Below the pieces are notes generated by a model. The model was not told the DNA's origin, did not search any database, and saw only the letters and a list, made by a program, of their open reading frames with translations. Positions 27,382 to 35,412 of a DNA stretch of 64,000 nucleotides are shown piece after piece. Positions within the stretch are counted from its first letter, which is position 1; every line of letters starts with the position of its first letter. The stretch spans positions 21,721 to 85,720 of the forward strand of contig DUNG01000022.1 in the NCBI GenBank assembly GCA_012839475.1. Direction: 5' to 3'. The DNA comes from Petrimonas sp. (GTDB taxonomy: Bacteria; Bacteroidota; Bacteroidia; Bacteroidales; Dysgonomonadaceae). Position numbers and translations under genes: made by a program.

Positions 27382-29001
27382 ATGAAAAAGAGCATTATTT
27401 ATATATCTCTCCTGGCCTTAATCGGGTTAAATAGCTGTATGGACAATTTCCTGGAGCGCAACCCATTTGGCGATTTAGACGAGAAAACTTTTTTCACCCA
27501 AAAAGCGCATGCCGACTTGGCGGCCACGGCTTGTTATTCAACGCTTCAAAAGATGAACGCTCACTGGGCAGATGCTCAGCTTGAGCTGGGCATGACGGGC
27601 GACTTTTCACCTTCCGGTTTTAAAGATGCACAAGCTTTTTATACCGCGTCGTTTAACCCGAACGAGGCGAATTTGGTAAACGGGATTTGGCGAAGGGGAT
27701 ACGAGGGAATCGCGATATGCAACAACAACATAGAGGGTGTGGAAAGCATGGGCAGCGACATTATCGATGAAGCCACCAAAAACAAACATTTGGCCGAGAT
27801 GAAATTTATCCGGGCTTTCTGGTATTTTAGGCTCATTCGCTTCTACGGCGATATTCCATTACGCTCATCCATCGTAACCGACCCGAGTAATAAAGAGCAG
27901 GTTATGTTGCCCCTTACCGCGAAAGAGACCATCATATCCGATATGATTTTACCCGATTTGCAGTTCGCGGCTAATAATTTGCCTTCCTCGTGGGAAAGCA
28001 AGCATCACAATCGAGCTACCAAGGGAGCCGCCTACGCGACGCTGACCGAATTGTACGTGTATACTAAAGAGTATGATAAAGCGATAGCGGCTGGACTGGA
28101 GGTTGAAAAGCTTGGGTATGAGATGATCGAAAACCCGGGATACGTGCTTCGCGTCGACTACGAAGGCTCCTCTGAAATCATCTTCTCGGTAGGGTACGGT
28201 GTGGGCAATGAGACCTATCGAGAGTATTACTACGGTACTACCGAGGATTTGGGCGGAGACCTTGGTCGCATTATGCGGGGCGACACCTATTCGGGGGACT
28301 ATTTTAACGCTTCGCGCGATTTTATCGACTTCTTTCAAACGATAGATGGGAAGTCAATAGAAGACGATTCCCCCTATTTCGACAAGACGGTCGAATGGAA
28401 ATACCGCGACCCCCGTTTTGATGGTACTTTCTTTACCATCATGGACGAGATCACGACCACATCGGGTGTAACCATGAACTGGAAGCCCGAGTGGTTGGTA
28501 AATGGCGATACTGGCTACGATATTCAGAAACGGGGTGTCTATTATGGCGATAACAATTGGAACCGTCGCGTGGATAACACCTTAATCCGTTTGCCCAGGG
28601 TATACCTGCTCATGGCTGAAGCGTACGCGTTGAAAGCTTCCCCCGATTACGCGAAAGCTACTACCTATGTCAACAAAACACGTGCCCGCGCACGCGATTT
28701 TGCCTTTAATAACCGGGAAAAATATATTCCCGAGGGGATGAGTGACGCCGAGGTGCTACCCGATTTCGAGATCACCTCGAAAGAGAGCGCCATGGCTGCC
28801 CTGAACTACGAAAACAGGGTGGAGTTTTTCACGGAGGATTGTTATCGCTACTTCGACCTGAAGCGTTGGGGCACCCTGTCAACCGAGTGGCCTCGGGTAG
28901 GGGGATTCACCTGGGACGAAAAATTCAGGGACTTCCCCATTCCGTCGAACGAGATTGCCAACAACGATAACATCACGCAGAAAGCGGGCTGGGGTAGTTA
29001 A
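27382..29001 (+). CDS. SusD/RagB-family glycan-binding lipoprotein
   Basis: The 539-residue protein starts with a lipoprotein signal (LALIGLNSCMDNFLERNP). It shows SusD landmarks: AEMKFIRAFWYFRLIRFYGDIPL, RLPRVYLLMAEAYALKA, YVNKTRARAR and YENRVEFFTEDCYRYFDLKRWG. It caps the SusC barrel on the cell surface and binds the incoming glycan. The gene is tightly linked to SusC (17 bases) and to the phosphoesterase gene after it (18 bases), so one transcript is likely. Confidence 0.96.
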   Translation: MKKSIIYISLLALIGLNSCMDNFLERNPFGDLDEKTFFTQKAHADLAATACYSTLQKMNAHWADAQLELGMTGDFSPSGFKDAQAFYTASFNPNEANLVNGIWRRGYEGIAICNNNIEGVESMGSDIIDEATKNKHLAEMKFIRAFWYFRLIRFYGDIPLRSSIVTDPSNKEQVMLPLTAKETIISDMILPDLQFAANNLPSSWESKHHNRATKGAAYATLTELYVYTKEYDKAIAAGLEVEKLGYEMIENPGYVLRVDYEGSSEIIFSVGYGVGNETYREYYYGTTEDLGGDLGRIMRGDTYSGDYFNASRDFIDFFQTIDGKSIEDDSPYFDKTVEWKYRDPRFDGTFFTIMDEITTTSGVTMNWKPEWLVNGDTGYDIQKRGVYYGDNNWNRRVDNTLIRLPRVYLLMAEAYALKASPDYAKATTYVNKTRARARDFAFNNREKYIPEGMSDAEVLPDFEITSKESAMAALNYENRVEFFTEDCYRYFDLKRWGTLSTEWPRVGGFTWDEKFRDFPIPSNEIANNDNITQKAGWGS

Positions 29002-29019
29002 CCATTAATAATCTGGTTT

Positions 29020-30090
29020 ATGCGTTCAGGAATAAAACTTGTACTGGTTGTAGTCATGGCATTGACCTTCACGGTCAATGCCCAAAACTACAACTGCCCG
29101 GAGCTTACCGATCCGAACTCATTTTCAATGATCGTGCTGCCTGACCCACAAAACTACTCCAAGTTCGACACCAATCAGCCTATCTTTGAACTTATGACCG
29201 CTTGGATTGTCTCACAAATTGATGAGCTAAACATTAAAGCGGTAGTCTGTACGGGCGATTTGGTGGAGCAAAATAGCTGGATCATTCCGGATGGTATCAA
29301 CGGTAATCAGACGGGAATGGAGCAGTGGCGTTCAGTCTCAAAAGCTTTTGAACGGCTTGATAACAAGGTGCCTTATATTATCAGCCCAGGCAACCACGAT
29401 TACGGGTATAAAAATGGTGAAAATCGCGAAACTCATTTCCATGAGTTCTTTCCGGTAGAGCGGAATTCCACGTGGAGAAATCATTTGGTGAGCACTTTCC
29501 CTAGTCAACTTGGGGAGCTTACGCTTGAAAACGCGGCGTTCGAATTCGATATGCCCTACTGGGGAAAAATGCTGATTATCGCTACTGAATTTGCTCCCCG
29601 CGATGAGGTGCTGACATGGATAAAGGAGTTGGTTGCCCATGAGAAGTATGCCAAGCATAGGGCTGTTTTCTTAACCCACTCCTACTTGAAAAGTAACGGG
29701 GATAGGATTACCGCCGAGGATTACAAAATGTCACCTGCCAATTATGGTGAGGCTATTTGGAATAAACTGATCTATCCTTCATCCAATATCGAGATGGTGA
29801 TCTGTGGGCATTACGCGCTTATAGGGGGCTATGAAATGAACGTGGGGCAACGTGTGGATGAGAACGCGTCTGGGAAGAAGGTGTTTCAAATGATGTTCAA
29901 TGCCCAAACCTTGGGAGGAGGGTGGCATGGCAACGGAGGTGACGGCTGGTTGAGGATCCTGGAGTTTTTGCCGGATGGTAAAACGATGAAGGTGAAGACC
30001 TATTCGCCCTTTTTTGGCTATTCGGAGCTGACCTCCCACTTGGCCAACAGACGAGAGCCTTACGATGAGTTCGAGGTTGTATTCGATTAA
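29020..30090 (+). CDS. Secreted calcineurin-like metallophosphoesterase
   Basis: The 356-residue protein has a signal peptide (VLVVVMALTFTVNAQ) and the dinuclear metal motifs DPQ (VLPDPQNYS), GDLVEQ (CTGDLVEQ), GNHDY (SPGNHDYG), and histidines in LTHSYL and CGHYAL. It should hydrolyse phosphate mono- or diesters in the periplasm. Its place directly after SusD and before a glycerophosphodiesterase gene argues that the imported glycan carries phosphate. The precise substrate cannot be read from the sequence. Confidence 0.85.
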   Translation: MRSGIKLVLVVVMALTFTVNAQNYNCPELTDPNSFSMIVLPDPQNYSKFDTNQPIFELMTAWIVSQIDELNIKAVVCTGDLVEQNSWIIPDGINGNQTGMEQWRSVSKAFERLDNKVPYIISPGNHDYGYKNGENRETHFHEFFPVERNSTWRNHLVSTFPSQLGELTLENAAFEFDMPYWGKMLIIATEFAPRDEVLTWIKELVAHEKYAKHRAVFLTHSYLKSNGDRITAEDYKMSPANYGEAIWNKLIYPSSNIEMVICGHYALIGGYEMNVGQRVDENASGKKVFQMMFNAQTLGGGWHGNGGDGWLRILEFLPDGKTMKVKTYSPFFGYSELTSHLANRREPYDEFEVVFD

Positions 30091-30113
30091 TCATCTCGCC
30101 ATCCACGAGTTAT

Positions 30114-30992
30114 ATGACAATGAAAAAAACATCTCTTCTTCTCCTTTTTCTTGCACTGATAACGTATGTGCAAGCGCAATGTGAGTTTTCACTGCACAAC
30201 TTCCCTGAAAACAGGGTGATGGTGGTGGCTCACCGTGGTAACTGGCGTGAAGCCCCGGAAAACTCGGTGTGGGCCATCCGAAAAGCCATCGAAGCCGGCG
30301 CGGATATGGCGGAGATCGATATCGCGCTCACCAAAGATAGCGTGCTTATCTTGATGCACGACCGCACTATTGATCGCACCACAACCGGTAAGGGTGCGCC
30401 ATCGGACTACACGCTGGCCGAAATTCAACAGTTTTACTTGCGCGACGGTGCCGGGAGCGCCACGCGCATGCGTGTACCCACCTTGGAAGAGGTCTTGAAA
30501 GAGTCGAAAGGGAAAATATTTCTCAACCTTGATAAGGGGTTCAATTATATCGGCTTGGTTTATCCCCTGCTCGAAAAGTACGATATGCTGGATGAGGTGC
30601 TGTTTAAAGGGAGCGCCGATTATGAGACCTTCAATAAAAACTACGGGCACCTTAAAGACAAAATCGTTTATATGCCCATTATCGGGTTAGAGAGGGGAAA
30701 TGGTCAAGCGCTTATAGACGGTTTTTTGGAAAACTACATCCCCTATGGTATTGAATTCACGGTTGGAGATACCGAGGATAACCTGATTGATTTCAAGTCG
30801 TTGCGTGAAAAGGGCATACGCGTTTGGGTGAATTCACTATGGCCTCATCACAACGCGGGGCATCATGATGACGTGGCGCTTGAAAACCCCAACGTGTACG
30901 AATGGTATATCGAGAAAGGGATTAATATAATCCAAACCGACCGGATCAAAGAGTTGGTAGAGTTCCTGAGAAAAAGAGGGCTGAAAAACTGA
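30114..30992 (+). CDS. Secreted glycerophosphodiester phosphodiesterase-family protein
   Basis: The 292-residue protein has a signal peptide (TSLLLLFLALITYVQAQ) and the GDPD TIM-barrel motifs: VVAHRGNWREAPENSVWAI, DMAEIDIALTKDSVLILMHD and TIDRTTTGKG. The metal ligands (HRG, E-x-D, H-D) are present. It should split glycerophosphodiesters; PUL-linked members can act on glycerophosphate-decorated or inositol-type glycans. It is the last gene of the SusCD transcript. Start is ATG 30114 or the MKK start at 30120. Part of its 3' half is repeated in rearranged form at 32038-32155. Confidence 0.88.
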   Translation: MTMKKTSLLLLFLALITYVQAQCEFSLHNFPENRVMVVAHRGNWREAPENSVWAIRKAIEAGADMAEIDIALTKDSVLILMHDRTIDRTTTGKGAPSDYTLAEIQQFYLRDGAGSATRMRVPTLEEVLKESKGKIFLNLDKGFNYIGLVYPLLEKYDMLDEVLFKGSADYETFNKNYGHLKDKIVYMPIIGLERGNGQALIDGFLENYIPYGIEFTVGDTEDNLIDFKSLREKGIRVWVNSLWPHHNAGHHDDVALENPNVYEWYIEKGINIIQTDRIKELVEFLRKRGLKN

Positions 30993-31022
30993 GGCTAATC
31001 AATCAGGATGGGGTGTTTCACA

Positions 31023-31430
31023 TTAAACAACATCTTGTAAAACTTGCTTTTCCCTTAACTCTTCGGTATAGATATTCGATACGACCTCCGCTGGGATATT
31101 TAGGATATAACAAATTTGGCTGGCAACTTTGAGAGAGGGTTCGGAGCGACCGGCGATAAAGTCACTAATCCGGGAGGGGCTAACCCGGAGTAAGGATGCA
31201 AGTGCTTTTTGTGTCATGCCCTTCTCTTCCAGTCCATTCTTTATTAAACTGCCTATAGTGGGTTGTGCAATAGGGTAATGCGCTGTTTCGTACTTCTCTA
31301 CCAAATCTGAAACAATCGATAGCTCCACCATATTTTTATCGGTTGTTGGTGTATCTCCATTAACAAGGGGCAAAAGTTCTTCTATCCTTGCTAAAGCGAA
31401 TTCATATTGTTCTTTCGTAACTTTACTCAT
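31023..31430 (-). CDS. higA: HigA-type helix-turn-helix antitoxin
   Basis: The 135-residue protein has a C-terminal helix-turn-helix (GMTQKALASLLRVSPSRISDFIAGRSEPSL) in the XRE/HigA manner, preceded by a helical N-terminal part. I chose the ATG at 31430 (MSKVTKEQYEFALARIEE) because AGGAG lies seven bases upstream, a rare clear Shine-Dalgarno site in this window. The frame is open to 31469. The toxin gene lies 60 bases upstream on the same strand, so toxin comes first, as is usual for higBA. HigA normally binds HigB and represses the operon. Confidence 0.85.
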   Translation of the reverse strand: MSKVTKEQYEFALARIEELLPLVNGDTPTTDKNMVELSIVSDLVEKYETAHYPIAQPTIGSLIKNGLEEKGMTQKALASLLRVSPSRISDFIAGRSEPSLKVASQICYILNIPAEVVSNIYTEELREKQVLQDVV

Positions 31431-31490
31431 CTCGTTTCTCCTCTTTTTTAACATGATTACTTCTCTCACATCACATTATCACGACTCCCT

Positions 31491-31790
31491 TTAAATGGTT
31501 GAACAGTCTATCTTATCATACTCTTCGTGTGTACCCACGAAACGAATATAAACGGTTCTAACCTGGAAAAGAATCAAGGCAACAATCCTGTATTTATTAC
31601 CTTTGATGTTGAATACATAGCGGTCATTCCCAACATAATCAGTTTTTTGGTAGACGCTTTTTAATTCCGCTAAATTTTTCCATTGAGCCTTTTTCACGAT
31701 CGCGTACCAACATTCAAGAGCCTCTTTGGAGTCATCCCTTCCCCTTGTTTCATAGAATTCTCGTAATGCCCTATGTGCTATTACTACCAT
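31491..31790 (-). CDS. higB: HigB-type mRNA interferase toxin
   Basis: The 99-residue protein matches the HigB family: ALREFYETRGRDDSKEALECWY near the N-terminus, then GNDRYVFNIKGNKYRIVALI and RTVYIRFVGTHEEYDKID at the end. HigB proteins cut mRNA in the translating ribosome. It is first in a toxin-antitoxin operon. A short GAAACG repeat sits directly in front of the start codon and could vary translation. The module lies between gdpD-like DNA and a rearranged copy of it. Confidence 0.88.
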   Translation of the reverse strand: MVVIAHRALREFYETRGRDDSKEALECWYAIVKKAQWKNLAELKSVYQKTDYVGNDRYVFNIKGNKYRIVALILFQVRTVYIRFVGTHEEYDKIDCSTI

Positions 31791-31816
31791 CCGTTTTCGT
31801 TTCCGTTTCCGTTTCT
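31791..31816 (-). repeat. GAAACG hexanucleotide repeat before the higB start
   Basis: Read on the gene's strand, three copies of GAAACG and one variant (AAAACG) end one base before the ATG. The tract covers the ribosome-binding region. Slippage could change spacing; this is an inference. Confidence 0.6.
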
Positions 31817-32037
31817 TGTAGATGCAAACCTACTACTAAAATGCCGTACTTCTAATCAACGCCTACGCTTTCACTTTACGTTGAAGATACACGCGAATTT
31901 AGGAAAATAGTTTTGAATTGCAAAATAAATGGCTGGGTTTATTTTGTATTTCAGAACATTGTGGCTGATTTTTTAGTGCCGAGTTGAATATCAGAAACGC
32001 AACTAATTCTAGTCACGGGTAAAAATGTGCGCACCTT

Positions 32038-32155
32038 CCTTGGAAGAGGTCTTGAAGGAGTCGAAAGGGAAAACCCCAACGTGTGGTATATCGAGAAAGG
32101 GGTTAATATGATCCAAACCGACCGGATCAAAGAGTTGGTAGAGTTCCTGAGAAAA
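32038..32155 (+). pseudogene. Rearranged duplicate of the glycerophosphodiesterase 3' region
   Basis: This 118-base stretch matches 30481-30516 joined to 30882-30974 of the upstream glycerophosphodiesterase gene, with about 370 bases missing at the join, a further six-base deletion and a few substitutions. The join lies at a GAAAA that occurs at both edges (30512-30516 and 30882-30886), as expected for microhomology-mediated deletion. A 64-codon frame runs through it but is not a real gene. The rest of 31817-32203 holds nothing else I can name. Confidence 0.85.
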
Positions 32156-32203
32156 CTTGGCGATGTTAAGCACCAACAAAATTTATTTGTCGGAGCTTTT
32201 TTG

Positions 32204-32211
32204 TATATTTG
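32204..32211 (+). promoter_or_regulatory. -7 box for the RelE/ParE module
   Basis: TATATTTG is an exact TAnnTTTG. Transcription would start near 32218, which argues for the antitoxin start at ATG 32230 rather than the TTG at 32209. Confidence 0.55.
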
Positions 32212-32229
32212 GAAAAAATGAGCAAAACT

Positions 32230-32487
32230 ATGACAACAGCAGAGTTGAAATTGAATCTTTTTCGTCAAATCGACAATATGGATGAAAGTCATCTGGAGGA
32301 GTTGTTTGGAATTATGAGCAACTACATTGCTTCGCGTAATGATTTAGATGAATGGTCTCTTTTATCGGAACAACAACAGAAGGCTATTTTATCTGCTATA
32401 GAAGAAGCAGAGGCAGACAAATTAGTTCCACATGAAACTGTAATAGAAAAAGCACAAAAAAAACTTGCAAATGCGTTACAAGGTTAA
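32230..32487 (+). CDS. Antitoxin-like protein of a RelE/ParE module
   Basis: The 85-residue product (MTTAELKLNLFRQIDNMDE...) is acidic and helical, with no classical DNA-binding motif visible. It resembles the small antitoxin-like proteins that precede ParE/RelE genes in Bacteroidota. The start at 32230 follows from the promoter box; ATG 32218 is the alternative. It overlaps the toxin gene by 17 bases, so the two are translationally coupled. Confidence 0.75.
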   Translation: MTTAELKLNLFRQIDNMDESHLEELFGIMSNYIASRNDLDEWSLLSEQQQKAILSAIEEAEADKLVPHETVIEKAQKKLANALQG

Positions 32488-32767
32488 GTGGACTTTGTCT
32501 GCAGAAAACGATTTTGACTTAATAACCGACTATCTCCTTGATAATTGGAGTGCTTCTGTATTGCAAAAGTTTATTGAAATTACAGAAGCAAGTATTCAAC
32601 AAATTTTACGATTTCCTACACTATTCCCGATTATTTACAAAAAGGAGCGAGTAAGAAAATGCGTGTTAACGAAACAGAATACACTTTATTACAAAATTAA
32701 AGACTCCGAAATTCAAATTTTAAGAATATTCGATACTCGACAGAATCCTTCTAAATTACAATTTTAA
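32471..32767 (+). CDS. RelE/ParE-family toxin
   Basis: The 98-residue protein starts MRYKVKWTLSAENDFDLITDYLLDN, a typical RelE/ParE strand-helix start, and ends with ILRIFDTRQNPSKLQF, the characteristic terminal strand. ParE members poison gyrase and RelE members cut mRNA; the sequence alone does not decide. The ATG at 32471 is used because the frame's earlier start is only a TTG. The window thus carries three toxin modules, two of them next to each other here. Confidence 0.85.
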   Translation: MRYKVKWTLSAENDFDLITDYLLDNWSASVLQKFIEITEASIQQILRFPTLFPIIYKKERVRKCVLTKQNTLYYKIKDSEIQILRIFDTRQNPSKLQF

Positions 32768-32790
32768 AGTAATAGGGTGGTGCGTGTGCG

Positions 32791-33579
32791 TCAAGGTGTC
32801 TTGTGAAAAATGCGCGTGTCGCCCTGGGCCGAGGGGAGCACGAAAATTTCCGCGATATTGACATGCTCGGGTGCGGTAGCCATAAAGAGGATGCACTCGG
32901 CTATATCTTCCGCGGTGAGGGGGGTGTACCCCTCGTACACCTTTCGAGCCCGTTCTTCATCGCCATGGTAGCGCACGATCGAGAATTCCGTCTCCACCGC
33001 TCCTGGTGAAACTTGGGATACTTTTATCCCTTTGCCCACGAGGTCTTGACGCATCCCCAGGGTCAGCGCCGTAACCGCGTGCTTGGTGGCGCAATAGACG
33101 TTGCCATTCGGGTAGACTTCGCGGCCGGCGATGGATGAGATGTTAATGATATGTCCCTTGCCCTGCTTGATCATGGCGGGTACCACCGCTTTCGTGACGT
33201 ACAGTAGTCCCTTTACGTTGGTATCAATCATCCTTTCCCAGTCGCCCGTGTCGCACTGGTCTAAAGGGGCATTCCCGGCGGCAAGTCCCGCGTTGTTCAA
33301 TAGTAAATCAATGGGGTGTTGGATGCAGTAATCGCCTATCTCTTTTTCAACGGCTTCCCGGTCGCGTACATCCAGCGTTAGTTTATCCACCTTTACACCC
33401 GGGTGTAGCCTATTTAGTTCCGATTCGAGCTCTTGTAGTCGCTCTTTCCTTCGTCCCACTATGAGCATCCGCTCGGGGCTGGCTTGCGATAGCGCTATGG
33501 CTGCCGCCCTTCCTATACCCGATGTGGCACCGGTAATCAGCACGTTTTTTCCTTCCAAACCTTTTCCTTGTTGCTTCAT
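32791..33579 (-). CDS. Short-chain dehydrogenase/reductase
   Basis: The 262-residue protein has the Rossmann glycine motif TGATSGIGRAAA, an RRKERL segment that suggests NADPH preference, NNAG at about residue 92, and the catalytic serine and YCATK (YxxxK). It resembles YdfG-type 3-hydroxy acid dehydrogenases. The real substrate is unknown. It lies 9 bases downstream of the DUF3868 gene on the same strand. Confidence 0.9.
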   Translation of the reverse strand: MKQQGKGLEGKNVLITGATSGIGRAAAIALSQASPERMLIVGRRKERLQELESELNRLHPGVKVDKLTLDVRDREAVEKEIGDYCIQHPIDLLLNNAGLAAGNAPLDQCDTGDWERMIDTNVKGLLYVTKAVVPAMIKQGKGHIINISSIAGREVYPNGNVYCATKHAVTALTLGMRQDLVGKGIKVSQVSPGAVETEFSIVRYHGDEERARKVYEGYTPLTAEDIAECILFMATAPEHVNIAEIFVLPSAQGDTRIFHKTP

Positions 33580-33588
33580 ACGATTGGT

Positions 33589-34638
33589 TTATTGTCTTTG
33601 CTGCTTTAGCCGTTCGATTTCCTGCAGGGTTTTAAGGTTCCCTTTCGCTTGTTCATCACCCTCCTCTTCTGCTTTGATAAAATAGAGTTTCGCATTCATG
33701 TAATCTTTCTTCAGGGCGTACGCTATTCCCATGTTGTTCCATATTAGCGGGTTCTCTTTCATCGCCTCCATCTGCACGATAGCCTTGTCGTAGTTGCCGG
33801 CAACAATTTCTGCTGCGGCGGCATTAAGCACCACCGCCTCGTTTTCGGGATAGCAGATGGCGATCTGTTGGAATATATCGTCAAACTCTCGGCTGTTCAA
33901 ATCGTACAGGCTTGAGAGCAACAACATCTCGTCTAAGCTAAGCTGCGCGGGGTTGTTTTGCATCGTCCATTTCAACCTGTCTATTTCCTTTTGGTCGGGT
34001 AGCTTTTTGGGTAGATCGGCCTGAATGGCGCTAAGCTTGAAAGTCAGTTCAGCTTCATCAACGACCCTCATCTCGAACCCCTCTTTTGCTTCTCTTTTAG
34101 CCTGCGCATCTCTATCGGGTATCGCGGCAGGATAATCGGTTAGGGGCAGTTTTCGTGAACGATAATCCAGCTTGCAGTTGGCACATCCCGAAACCTCTTC
34201 CCGCAAGAAGAGTGACACTTCCGCCATCCACTCCCGATATGGCACGGAAGCTTCGTAGTTGATCCCTTGCATGGTACCATTTTTTCGTCTCGTGATTACC
34301 GCGGGTTCTCCTCTAAAAAGCTGTTTGTTCAGGGCGTTTCCCCTTACTATCATGTTATGCCGCTTGCGTCCTGCCACCACCACGGTTGGGAACCGTTGTT
34401 CGAGATTGGGATCGTTGTTAGACAGCAGGGCGGGAATCAACATGATCTGTTCGTTTTTACCTATCCTTAACTCGTCGAGCGTTAAGGTCATGCTGAGTAC
34501 CAGGATATTATCCTTTCTCTCCAGGCGTAAGTTTTCAACGGCAATACCGTTCGTCTCCTCCTCAGATGTTTGAGCGTGGAGTTGCGGTATCCATATAAGC
34601 GAGATGACCGCGAGCCATATGATAAGCGTTCGTTTCAT
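33589..34638 (-). CDS. DUF3868-like secreted protein with tetratricopeptide tail
   Basis: The 349-residue protein has a signal peptide (MKRTLIIWLAVISLIWIPQLHAQ). The N-terminal region (about 25-180) resembles DUF3868, found next to DUF3575 in Bacteroidales surface-fibre gene sets. The C-terminal part (about 255-340) has helical repeats such as PLIWNNMGIAYALKKDYMNAKLYFIKAEEEG, a TPR. Its start overlaps the DUF3575 gene end by four bases, so the pair is coupled. No fimbrillin gene is nearby, so a fimbrial role is only suggested by the partner domains. Confidence 0.7.
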   Translation of the reverse strand: MKRTLIIWLAVISLIWIPQLHAQTSEEETNGIAVENLRLERKDNILVLSMTLTLDELRIGKNEQIMLIPALLSNNDPNLEQRFPTVVVAGRKRHNMIVRGNALNKQLFRGEPAVITRRKNGTMQGINYEASVPYREWMAEVSLFLREEVSGCANCKLDYRSRKLPLTDYPAAIPDRDAQAKREAKEGFEMRVVDEAELTFKLSAIQADLPKKLPDQKEIDRLKWTMQNNPAQLSLDEMLLLSSLYDLNSREFDDIFQQIAICYPENEAVVLNAAAAEIVAGNYDKAIVQMEAMKENPLIWNNMGIAYALKKDYMNAKLYFIKAEEEGDEQAKGNLKTLQEIERLKQQRQ

Positions 34639-35258
34639 AGCCGTTCACGAAAAAGATAGGTGAAACTTAGGGATAGCTGGGTGATGCCAAAATAGTGATA
34701 GGTACCTTCCCCGATTATCTTCGTGTTTTTCGCGCTCGGGAACTTGTCATAATCGATGAACGCGTACCCTCCCCCAACCGAGGCACCCAGGTTCCATCGG
34801 GGAGAGAGGTACCATTGGTAACCGAGGCTAAGTCCCCCACCGTACAGTATACCTTCATACCGTGCCTCTTTGAGCTCTTTTAACCGTCCAAACGGTATGT
34901 CTAGGTTGGCCACGTTGAAGAGGGAGAAGTGCCCGTGCGTACCCACGTAAAAGCCGTTGAACGCTTCGCATGTCCAGAAGCGCAACTCGGGTTGGACCAG
35001 GAAGTGCGGCATCTTCTTCTCGGCCAATACCTTCTCCCGGCCATCTACCTCTTGCGTCTCCTTATCCAGTACCCAAAAGTTATACCCGCCGCTGAGATCC
35101 AGCGTGAACTTTTTGCCCAGGGTGAACTCCAACCCTATATTGGGCGTGGTAGTAGCCCAGTAGGCCACGTTGGTTTTTATTCCCACTTTTTGCGCCGCGA
35201 TTTGTCCTGTTGCGCCAAGCAGCAATAGCAGGAGTATAAAGGTAAAAGCTTTTTTCAT
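34635..35258 (-). CDS. DUF3575-like outer-membrane beta-barrel protein
   Basis: The 207-residue protein has a signal peptide (ILLLLLLGATGQIAAQ) followed by KVGIKTNVAYWATTTPNIGLEFTLGKKF, the typical DUF3575 start, and a terminal aromatic-rich strand (SLSFTYLFRERL). It is probably a small outer-membrane barrel. It heads a three-gene minus-strand run with the DUF3868 and dehydrogenase genes. Function is unknown; in other Bacteroidales such pairs accompany fimbrial operons. Confidence 0.8.
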   Translation of the reverse strand: MKKAFTFILLLLLLGATGQIAAQKVGIKTNVAYWATTTPNIGLEFTLGKKFTLDLSGGYNFWVLDKETQEVDGREKVLAEKKMPHFLVQPELRFWTCEAFNGFYVGTHGHFSLFNVANLDIPFGRLKELKEARYEGILYGGGLSLGYQWYLSPRWNLGASVGGGYAFIDYDKFPSAKNTKIIGEGTYHYFGITQLSLSFTYLFRERL

Positions 35259-35412
35259 CTACATGTCTCTTTAAGTTCCCCGCTCAATCGCAGAATGATA
35301 AATACCACTTCAGAAGCAAATGTAAACTAAAAATATGGAATTTCGCGTTTTTGTCGCGAGAAAACAGCAGTTAAAGTGGAGTGAGCTTGTTTGTTGTATA
35401 GGGACGGGGCAT

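Noticed and set aside
32027..32221. 64-codon frame after higBA considered as a small gene
   Set aside because: Most of it is the rearranged end of the glycerophosphodiesterase gene, so it is a scar.
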